From Deltaproteobacteria bacterium (GTDB lineage Bacteria > Desulfobacterota > B13-G15 > RBG-16-54-18), in contig QMLM01000024.1 of the NCBI GenBank assembly GCA_003646745.1, forward strand, positions 1-12,777: a stretch of 12,777 nucleotides of DNA, written 5' to 3'. The stretch's first letter is position 1. Each line of letters opens with the position of its first letter. Positions 8,088-12,777 of the stretch are shown in pieces. The position numbers and the translations under genes were made by a program. The notes beneath the pieces were generated by a model that was given only the letters and a program-made list of their open reading frames with translations, did no database searches and had not been told where the DNA came from.

Positions 8088-9080
8088 CTGAGAACCGATT
8101 TTAGGCGTCTAGAAGAGGAACTAGCCAAGGGAAAGACCCGCCCCTTTTACCTCCTTTATGGAGAGGAAGACTATCTCATCAAAAAAGCAATAGAGGAAGT
8201 CCTGACTGCCCTGTTACCCCCTCAATTTCGGGACCTCAATTTTAGATCTTATCATGCCGAGGAGACCACACCGCAAGAAATTATAGGTGCCTGCAACACC
8301 CTCCCCTTTATGGCCCAGCGCAGGGTCATTTTGGTCAAGGATGTGCATAATTACAGCAAAAATGAACTGGGAGCCTTCCTGCCTTACCTGAAATCCCCCT
8401 CTCCTACTACATCTTTGATCTTCACCGCAGAAGAGATAGCGGCGGAATTTATAAGGGAGGCAAAAGAGGGGGCGTTCCACCTAGGAAGGCCACTACAGGG
8501 TGAGATCCCCTATTGGATCCACAAGATCACCAAGGAGTTGGGCAAGGAGATATCACCTGAAGCAGCAGAATACCTCCAAGAGGTTATCGGCAGGGATCTA
8601 TTGGGGATAGAGAACGAACTGATCAAGGCCTCTCTCTATGTGGGGGATAGGGGACGAATAGAATTAAAGGATGTGGAGGAAGTAGTGTCAGAATTAAAGA
8701 TCGCCACTATCTTCGAGCTCACAAAGGCCATAGGGGAAAGGGACACCAGGAAGGCCCTGCGGACCCTGGGAAAGATATGGGAGGGGGGGGAACACTATCT
8801 CAAGATCTTGGGGATGATAGCCAGGCAACTTCGGCATCTCCTAGTTACAAAAGAAATCCTTGCAAAAGGTGGAGGAAGTGAACAAGTAAGAAAGGAGCTG
8901 GGCCTCTCCAACCCTTATTACCTCAGAGAATTGTCCGCTCAGGTGAAAAACTTCACCTCCTCTGCCTTACAAGAGGCCCTGCTGAACCTTTGGGAAACGG
9001 ACATGAGGCTAAAAAGCAGCCCCCTTCCTAAACGACTCATCCTTGAGGGATTGATCGTAAGGCTGTGTAGGATTTTATGA
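8088..9080 (+). CDS. holA: DNA polymerase III subunit delta (CTG start proposed)
   Basis: This is the clamp-loader subunit that opens the beta sliding clamp. Read from CTG 8088 the protein has 330 residues, close to the family's usual 330-345. The N-terminal region has the typical LEEELAKGKTRPFYLLYGEEDYLI (about 8-31), then TLPFMAQRRVILVKD (71-85) and the helical clamp-loader domains ending VRLCRIL. The first in-frame ATG (8310) would delete 74 residues including the whole YLLYGEED block, so it cannot be the true start. No ATG, GTG or TTG occurs in this frame between the stop at 7986 and 8310. CTG 8088 follows the lptE stop by 2 bases and has AGAGGGG at 8073-8079 about 8-10 bases upstream. 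The gene identity is firm. The exact start is inferred, and a sequencing error or point mutation could explain the missing canonical codon. Confidence 0.88.
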   Translation: MRTDFRRLEEELAKGKTRPFYLLYGEEDYLIKKAIEEVLTALLPPQFRDLNFRSYHAEETTPQEIIGACNTLPFMAQRRVILVKDVHNYSKNELGAFLPYLKSPSPTTSLIFTAEEIAAEFIREAKEGAFHLGRPLQGEIPYWIHKITKELGKEISPEAAEYLQEVIGRDLLGIENELIKASLYVGDRGRIELKDVEEVVSELKIATIFELTKAIGERDTRKALRTLGKIWEGGEHYLKILGMIARQLRHLLVTKEILAKGGGSEQVRKELGLSNPYYLRELSAQVKNFTSSALQEALLNLWETDMRLKSSPLPKRLILEGLIVRLCRIL

Positions 9081-9105
9081 AGGTTTCCCTGACAGACTTC
9101 CTTTT

Positions 9106-9378
9106 TCAAGACCCTGAACTGAGGGAGTTCACCAATTTGGACAAGCGGGATACCTTGCGCGCAGCGTTTCTCCAATGAAGCACCCCCTTGCTCACCGCCT
9201 TGTCGATAAGGGGGATAGCTCGGGACAGAGCCTCTTTGGCCCCCTCTATGTCCCTCTGTTGAACCGCCTCCCGCACCCTCTTAGTCATGGTCCGGATGGT
9301 GGTCTTCATGTGGCGATTTCTCATGCGGCGAACTATGTTCTGCCTCATCCTCTTTCGAGCAGATTTGTGAACCGGCAA
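9106..9378 (-). CDS. rpsT: 30S ribosomal protein S20 (TTG start)
   Basis: It binds 16S rRNA early in small-subunit assembly. The 90-residue, very basic helical protein matches S20 in length and pattern: MPVHKSARKRMRQN, RNRHMKTTIRTMTKRVREA, LIDKAVSKGVLHWRNAARKVSRLSKLVN. The start codon is TTG, chosen because the reading frame gives the family's usual N-terminus there and AGGAGGTG stands 4 bases upstream. The E. coli rpsT gene also begins with UUG, and that poor start is known to take part in autoregulation by S20. The same control is a reasonable inference here. The gene has its own promoter, is separated from groL by a terminator, and converges on holA with 25 bases between the stops. leuS-lptE-holA-rpsT is a commonly seen order, with rpsT often inverted as here. 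Confidence 0.96.
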   Translation of the reverse strand: MPVHKSARKRMRQNIVRRMRNRHMKTTIRTMTKRVREAVQQRDIEGAKEALSRAIPLIDKAVSKGVLHWRNAARKVSRLSKLVNSLSSGS

Positions 9379-9382
9379 CGGA

Positions 9383-9390
9383 CACCTCCT
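9383..9390 (-). promoter_or_regulatory. strong Shine-Dalgarno of rpsT
   Basis: On the minus strand the bases read AGGAGGTG, ending 4 bases before the TTG at 9378-9376. This near-perfect match to the 16S rRNA tail decides the TTG start and may compensate for the weak start codon. Confidence 0.8.
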
Positions 9391-9424
9391 CTTGCTCTCT
9401 GTGTAGAAGAGAAAAGGTAATCTT

Positions 9425-9452
9425 ATTTAACCCCTTTTTCCCCCCTTGTCAA
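9425..9452 (-). promoter_or_regulatory. sigma70-type promoter of rpsT
   Basis: Minus strand: a perfect -35 TTGACA (9452-9447), a 16-base purine-rich spacer, then TTAAAT (9430-9425) as -10, matching 4 of 6 consensus bases. The frame shifted by one, TAAATA, is an alternative with a 17-base spacer. Transcription would start near 9418, giving a leader of about 40 bases before the TTG. It lies just past the groL terminator, so rpsT is probably an independent unit. Confidence 0.65.
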
Positions 9453-9475
9453 GATTTTCCCCACCAAACATTCAA

Positions 9476-9505
9476 AAGGGCCAGCCCCTACAGGGGCTGG
9501 CCCTT
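9476..9505 (-). terminator. rho-independent-like terminator of groSL
   Basis: AAGGGCCAGCCCCT (9476-9489) and AGGGGCTGGCCCTT (9492-9505) form a perfect 14-base stem with a tiny loop; opening the last pair leaves a 4-base loop. Read on the minus strand it lies 19 bases after the groL stop and ends in TTTT (9477-9474), so the U tract is short but present. On the plus strand the stem is followed by TTAATTT, so some activity in both directions is possible. It separates groL from rpsT. Confidence 0.85.
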
Positions 9506-9524
9506 AATTTGACCAAACCCTTTC

Positions 9525-11153
9525 TTAGTACATGTCCATACCGCCACCACCAGGTGGCATCGGCGCCCTCTCCTCTTTCTTGGGCTTCTCGGCTACCATG
9601 GCCTCGGTGGTAATCAACAAGGAAGCGACACTGGCGGCGTTCTGCAGAGCAAATCTTACCACCTTGGTGGGATCGATAATCCCCGCCTTCATTAAATCGG
9701 TGAACTCTTCCTTTTGTGCATCGAAACCATAGGCACCCTTTTCACTTTTCAGCTTCTCGACTATTACAGAACCTTCCTTACCAGCATTCTCAGCGATCTG
9801 ACGTACCGGTTCCTCCAAGGCCCTCTTCACTATGTCCACACCTATCTGCTGATCGCCTTCGAGCTTGAGTCTCTCCAGAGCAGGGGTGGCCCTCAGGTAC
9901 GCCACTCCACCACCCGGGACGATCCCCTCCTCCACAGCAGCCCTTGTGGCATTGAGGGCATCCTCAACCCGGGCCTTCTTCTCCTTCATCTCGCTTTCAG
10001 TGGCCGCACCAACGTTGATGACTGCTACACCGCCGACCAACTTGGCCAACCTCTCCTGTAATTTTTCGCGGTCGTAGTCAGAGGTGGTCTCCTCGATCTG
10101 GGTCCTGATCTGCTTCACCCGTCCCTCTATCGCATCCCTTGTGCCGGCACCCTCAACGATGGTGGTATTGTCCTTGTCGATGTGGATCTTCTTGGCCCTG
10201 CCCAGATCATCAAGGGTGACATTTTCCAGCTTAATCCCCAGATCCTCGGAGATCATACGACCGCCGGTGAGGATGGCGATATCCTCCAACATGGCCTTGC
10301 GGCGCTCACCAAACCCTGGGGCCTTAACAGCCGCACACTTCAGGGTGCCCCGGATCTTATTCACCACCAGGGTGGCGAGGGCCTCACCTTCTACATCCTC
10401 GGCTATGATCAAAAGGGGTTTGCCAATCTTGGCGATTTGCTCCAAAAGCGGCAGCAGATCCTTCATGTTACTGATCTTCTTCTCGTGAATCAGGATATAG
10501 CAGTCCTCCAGGTCAACCTCCATCTTCTCCGGATTGGTGACAAAGTAGGGAGAGAGATAGCCACGGTCAAACTGCATACCCTCCACCACCTCAAGGGTGG
10601 TCTCCATTCCTTTGGCCTCCTCTACGGTAATGACTCCTTCTTTGCCCACCTTGCTCATCGCCTCGGCGATGATCTCACCGATGGTCTCGTCGTTATTGGC
10701 CGAAATGGTGCCTACCTGGGCAATCTCCTTTTGCTCTTTGGTGGGCTTGCTCATCTTCTGCAGCTCCTCCACCACTACCTTTACCGCCGTATCGATCCCC
10801 CTCTTGACGTCCATGGGATTGGCCCCAGCGGCTACTACCTTGACCCCCTCACGAAAGATGGCCTCGGCAAGGACTGTAGCAGTGGTGGTCCCATCACCTG
10901 CCACATCGCTGGTCTTGCTGGCCACCTCTTTGACCATCTGGGCCCCCATGTTCTCAAACTTATCCTCTAATTCTATCTCTTTGGCAACGGTAACCCCATC
11001 TTTAGTCACGGTTGGAGACCCCCAGCTCTTCTCCAAGACCACATTTCTGCCTTTGGGCCCCAGAGTAACCTTCACGGCATTGGCCAAGATTTCGACCCCT
11101 TGTAAGATGGCATCGCGCGCCTGCTGATTAAACTTTACCTCTTTGGCAGCCAT
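9525..11153 (-). CDS. groL: chaperonin GroEL (60 kDa)
   Basis: It forms the double-ring ATP-driven folding chamber in the cytoplasm with GroES as lid. The 542-residue length is standard. Visible are the ATP-site motifs LGPKGRNV near 32-39, KDGVTVAKEIELED around 51-64 and GDGTTTATVLAEAI at 86-99. Next come the apical-domain stretch from FDRGYLSPYF to VKAPGFGERRKAML, and the returning equatorial domain with VEEGIVPGGGVAYLRA and DLMKAGIIDPTKVVR. The C-terminal tail PPGGGGMDMY is a short version of the usual GGM repeat tail that projects into the cavity. The ATG has AAAGGAGGT at 11170-11162 upstream. It lies 24 bases after groS with no promoter between, so the two are co-transcribed. A hairpin terminator follows. 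Confidence 0.99.
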   Translation of the reverse strand: MAAKEVKFNQQARDAILQGVEILANAVKVTLGPKGRNVVLEKSWGSPTVTKDGVTVAKEIELEDKFENMGAQMVKEVASKTSDVAGDGTTTATVLAEAIFREGVKVVAAGANPMDVKRGIDTAVKVVVEELQKMSKPTKEQKEIAQVGTISANNDETIGEIIAEAMSKVGKEGVITVEEAKGMETTLEVVEGMQFDRGYLSPYFVTNPEKMEVDLEDCYILIHEKKISNMKDLLPLLEQIAKIGKPLLIIAEDVEGEALATLVVNKIRGTLKCAAVKAPGFGERRKAMLEDIAILTGGRMISEDLGIKLENVTLDDLGRAKKIHIDKDNTTIVEGAGTRDAIEGRVKQIRTQIEETTSDYDREKLQERLAKLVGGVAVINVGAATESEMKEKKARVEDALNATRAAVEEGIVPGGGVAYLRATPALERLKLEGDQQIGVDIVKRALEEPVRQIAENAGKEGSVIVEKLKSEKGAYGFDAQKEEFTDLMKAGIIDPTKVVRFALQNAASVASLLITTEAMVAEKPKKEERAPMPPGGGGMDMY

Positions 11154-11177
11154 CGTCTACTACCTCCTTTGTCAAAT

Positions 11178-11468
11178 TTAGTCTTCGATGATCCCTAAGA
11201 TGTCGTCCTCACGCATAATAAGGTGCTCTTCACCGTCTATCTTGATCTCTGTTCCAGCATACTTGCTAAATAATACCTTATCCCCTGCCTTGACCTCCAA
11301 GGGGATGACACCACCGTCCTCCTTTACCCTGCCTTTCCCAACGGCAATAACCCTGCCTTCCATTGGCTTTTCCTTGGCGGTATCCGGAATGATTATCCCC
11401 CCTTTGGTCCTCTCCTCCTCTTCAAGTCGCTTGACCAATACCCTATCCTGCAAAGGTGTGATCTTCAT
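11178..11468 (-). CDS. groS: co-chaperonin GroES (10 kDa)
   Basis: This is the heptameric lid of the GroEL chamber. The protein is 96 residues, the family's usual size. It starts MKITPLQDRVLVKRLEEEERT, carries the mobile loop around residues 17-32 with KGGIIIPDTAKEKP that contacts GroEL, then EGRVIAVGKG, and ends FSKYAGTEIKIDGEEHLIMREDDILGIIED. The ATG is preceded by AAGGAGG on the minus strand. It is the first gene behind the promoter at 11551-11579, with a leader of about 75 bases. Confidence 0.99.
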   Translation of the reverse strand: MKITPLQDRVLVKRLEEEERTKGGIIIPDTAKEKPMEGRVIAVGKGRVKEDGGVIPLEVKAGDKVLFSKYAGTEIKIDGEEHLIMREDDILGIIED

Positions 11469-11521
11469 GGCGAGTACCCTCCTCCTTTCTTTTTATTCAA
11501 TATCCTTGTCAAAAAGATATA

Positions 11522-11553
11522 ATTTTTTAAGTCTTCAAAAATCTCTAAAAAAT
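11522..11553. repeat. AT-rich inverted repeat at the groS start site
   Basis: ATTTTTTA (11522-11529) and TAAAAAAT (11546-11553) are perfect 8-base inverted arms 16 bases apart. One arm overlaps the -10 box, and the other would lie about 16-23 bases into the transcript. The position is that of an operator, but the arms are low-complexity and chance is a real alternative. Confidence 0.3.
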
Positions 11554-11579
11554 ATAATTACGCCCCTTCCCTTTGTCAA
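11551..11579 (-). promoter_or_regulatory. sigma70-type promoter of groSL
   Basis: Minus strand: a perfect -35 TTGACA (11579-11574), a spacer of exactly 17 bases (11573-11557) and a -10 TATATT (11556-11551) with 5 of 6 consensus bases. This is the best promoter in the window. It lies 24 bases past the stop of the upstream zinc-finger gene. No CIRCE repeat (TTAGCACTC-N9-GAGTGCTAA) is found in 11469-11602, and no good sigma32 element (CTTGAAA with CCCCAT) is seen. Confidence 0.8.
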
Positions 11580-11602
11580 GGGTGGTCAAAAATTTCACCC
11601 TT
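11578..11602. repeat. hairpin between the DksA-like stop and the groS -35
   Basis: AAGGGTG (11578-11584) and CACCCTT (11596-11602) form a perfect 7-base stem with an 11-base loop. On the minus strand it begins directly after the TAA of the zinc-finger gene and its far arm shares two bases with the groS -35 box. It lacks a T run, so it is a poor intrinsic terminator. It could be a weak terminator, an RNA 3' end stabiliser or a regulator site. Confidence 0.45.
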
Positions 11603-12028
11603 TTACAGCTCGAAATCCTCTCCCCTCCTCATCCTCTTGAGCTTGCTTTCTTGCCCAGTCTTTTCTCTTCGTTCCTGACATTGCACACAGTATTTCGCAA
11701 AAGGCAGCACCTTCAACCTCTCCAGTTTGATGGCTCTGCCGCAATCCTCGCAGTAGCCATAAGTACCTTCTTCCAGCCTGTCAAGGGCATCCTCAACATT
11801 GCGAAGCCTCTCTATATACATATTCAAAAGGGTATAATCTATATCTTCATCTAAATCGAGCTGGGACAGATCACCAATATCCAAGGTGGATATAGTGGAC
11901 ATCCGAGGATCTTCATCCAATTTAGTCCCCATCTCCTGGGCGATCTTACTCAAAATCTCCTCCCGGAGCTCTACCAGTATCTTTCGTAGCTCTTCGCTCC
12001 TGTCTTTTCCCGATTTTATTATCCCCAT
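11603..12028 (-). CDS. DksA/TraR family zinc-finger protein
   Basis: Relatives bind RNA polymerase through the secondary channel and, with ppGpp, adjust transcription. The 141-residue protein starts with a long charged helix (LRKILVELREEILSKIAQEM). Next comes the loop region TLDIGDLSQLDLDED (about 48-62), a second helix (YIERLRNVEDALDRLEEG), and a C4 zinc finger, YGYCEDCGRAI and LPFAKYCVQCQERRE, with Cys 93, 96, 114 and 117. The layout (coiled coil plus zinc finger) is that of DksA. At the coiled-coil tip the Asp residues appear kept (D50, D53) but the Ala of the E. coli DxxDxA motif is Ser55 by my hand alignment. The start may be ATG 12028 or GTG 12031: GAGGAG at 12044-12039 would serve either, and AGGAGG directly abuts. 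The gene overlaps the previous one by 83-86 bases. Confidence 0.88.
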   Translation of the reverse strand: MGIIKSGKDRSEELRKILVELREEILSKIAQEMGTKLDEDPRMSTISTLDIGDLSQLDLDEDIDYTLLNMYIERLRNVEDALDRLEEGTYGYCEDCGRAIKLERLKVLPFAKYCVQCQERREKTGQESKLKRMRRGEDFEL

Positions 12029-12419
12029 CACCTCCTCTCTCCTCTATTATCTCTTTCAATTTCTTCCTGGCCTTTTCAATCCCCTCCCTATCGCCAACCT
12101 TCTCAAAGGCCTTGAGGGCAAAGAGATATTTCCCCTTCTCCAGGGCCTTCTCTGCCAACTTCCTCCAGTCATCAGATGAGACCTCCTGTCGCAAGAGCTC
12201 CGTTGCCCTGGAGAAGAGGAACAGATCTCCTTCTTCCAAGGCCATCTGCCTTATATGAAAGAGTCCCTCCTTATAGCATGCCTGGCCAAAAAATTCTACT
12301 GCATCGTTCGCTCTACCCTCCTGTAGGTAAAGATCGCCGTATTCCTTCAAGACCTCTGGCGGGGTATCCTGCCCGTAAAGGATGTCTCTTCGCTTTAGGG
12401 GATCGGGTAGTTTGGACAT
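11946..12419 (-). CDS. hypothetical TPR-like helical protein
   Basis: No specific family is recognised. The 157-residue soluble protein has no signal peptide or membrane segment. Residues about 22-50 (EVLKEYGDLYLQEGRANDAVEFF) and 84-112 (DWRKLAEKALEKGKYLFALKAFEKVGD) look like tetratricopeptide-type helix pairs. The middle (51-80) has a third, weaker pair with an EEGDLFLFSRATELL pattern. Such folds usually carry protein-protein contacts. The last 28 residues (from about GDGDNKIGKR) are polar, unlike the helical body, and lie where the next gene overlaps in another frame, so they may be an unstructured tail. The ATG starts 2 bases after the preceding stop (TAACCATG), with GAGG inside that gene as ribosome binding site, so it is translated by coupling. 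Its function is unknown. Confidence 0.75.
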   Translation of the reverse strand: MSKLPDPLKRRDILYGQDTPPEVLKEYGDLYLQEGRANDAVEFFGQACYKEGLFHIRQMALEEGDLFLFSRATELLRQEVSSDDWRKLAEKALEKGKYLFALKAFEKVGDREGIEKARKKLKEIIEERGGDGDNKIGKRQERRATKDTGRAPGGDFE

Positions 12420-12421
12420 GG

Positions 12422-12777
12422 TTAAAGGACCTCAAATAGATATTTATTCAGTGTATCTAGAAATTCTTTTTTAATAATATAAACCTTCTCATCCACAGGA
12501 TTCAGGGCGTACAGCCTATCTTCCTTTTGGGGCACCTCCTCGCCAAGGTAGAGGGAAAGTTCCTTACCCTTTTTGAGGCGAAGAATTACCTTATAGAGAG
12601 GAGGCTTAAGCCCCCGAAGGGCTAGTTTGCCCCCGCCCTCCAGTTCATCTATATATTCTAAGTCTTTTAAACGCCAAAGCACAGAGGTAACCTTCCATCC
12701 TTCTATTTCACCCTCGGGGACCTTCAATCGCCACTGCCTTCCCCTTTTGGCCAATAAGACCTTCCTTTCGGCAGAGC
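12422..12777 (-). CDS. DUF4340-like protein (5' partial)
   Basis: The frame is open to the right window edge, giving 117 residues of the C-terminal part; the TTG at 12754 is an internal codon, not a start. The pattern is that of DUF4340 repeats: ERKVLLAKRGRQWRLKVPEGE, then a helix WKVTSVLWRLKDLEYIDEL, then GLKPPLYKVILRLKKGKELSLYLGEEV, then a strand with YALNPVDEKVYIIKKEFLDTLNKYLFEVL. Known DUF4340 proteins often have an N-terminal membrane anchor and are frequently encoded beside a GldG-like ABC transporter component, so such genes may lie just beyond the edge. That is inference only. It leads the minus-strand string and its stop is 2 bases before the TPR-like gene. The family call rests on pattern memory, not on a search. 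Confidence 0.65.
   Translation of the reverse strand, partial: SAERKVLLAKRGRQWRLKVPEGEIEGWKVTSVLWRLKDLEYIDELEGGGKLALRGLKPPLYKVILRLKKGKELSLYLGEEVPQKEDRLYALNPVDEKVYIIKKEFLDTLNKYLFEVL

Noticed and set aside
8310..9080. A 256-residue protein beginning at ATG 8310 as the full holA product
   Set aside because: The 74 codons upstream in the same frame encode the conserved delta-subunit N-terminus, so this ATG (Met75) is internal.
9078..9106. Weak GAAG...CTTC hairpin followed by CTTTTT as a terminator of holA
   Set aside because: Only 4 base pairs with a long loop; too weak to call, although the T run on the plus strand was noted.
11507..11512. A second TTGACA on the minus strand as another groS promoter
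   Set aside because: No -10-like hexamer occurs 15-19 bases downstream; that stretch runs into the Shine-Dalgarno region of groS.
9525..11640. Several long plus-strand reading frames opposite groL and groS, up to 262 codons
   Set aside because: They are antisense shadows of strongly conserved chaperonin genes with composition-driven repeats and no recognisable family.
12422..12754. A complete 110-residue protein starting at TTG 12754
   Set aside because: The frame stays open to the window edge with family-like residues (ERKVLLAKRGRQW) across the TTG, so the gene is cut by the edge.
1..12777. Mobile elements, CRISPR arrays, tRNA genes, riboswitches or a defence system
   Set aside because: No transposase, integrase, spaced direct repeats, cloverleaf-like sequence or nuclease-type genes were found; the coding space is filled by identified genes.

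Overview
The window looks like chromosomal core-genome DNA from a Gram-negative, LPS-making bacterium: an LptE-type lipoprotein is encoded, and almost everything else is housekeeping. The gene order (hslU next to an argB-argD-argF-argG run, and a leuS-lptE-holA-rpsT run), frequent AGG/AGA arginine codons and purine-rich coding strands suggest an uncultured Desulfobacterota/Deltaproteobacteria-like lineage or a neighbour. That placement is an inference with low certainty. I see no mobile element, tRNA, rRNA, CRISPR array, phage gene or defence system.

Plus strand, 1 to 9080: one very tightly packed gene string, hslU (5' cut by the window edge) - argB - argD - argF - argG - leuS - lptE - holA. 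Five of the seven junctions overlap (by 4, 25, 4, 4 and 10 bases). The other two gaps are 12 and 2 bases. No internal promoter or terminator is evident, so this is probably one transcript. It joins an ATP-dependent protease subunit, four of the arginine pathway enzymes (acetylglutamate to argininosuccinate), leucyl-tRNA synthetase, an outer-membrane LPS-export lipoprotein and the clamp-loader delta subunit. argH, which often follows argG, is absent, and leuS takes its place. holA has no ATG, GTG or TTG in a position that would give a full-length protein. A CTG at 8088 is the only plausible start.

Minus strand, 12777 down to 9106: a second gene string converges on the first, with only 25 bases between the holA and rpsT stops. 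Read in the direction of transcription it holds a DUF4340-like protein (5' cut by the window edge), a TPR-like helical protein, a DksA/TraR-type zinc-finger protein, then groS-groL behind a strong sigma70-type promoter, a perfect hairpin terminator, and rpsT behind its own promoter. rpsT starts with TTG after a near-perfect Shine-Dalgarno sequence. No CIRCE element is visible upstream of groS.

No stretch longer than 150 bases lacks a gene. The two sizeable intergenic regions (9379-9524 and 11469-11602) are both explained by promoter and terminator elements. I found no convincing new biological system. The points most worth a second look are the holA start, the leuS-for-argH arrangement, the unusual tip of the DksA-like protein with its long gene overlap, and the control region of groES.
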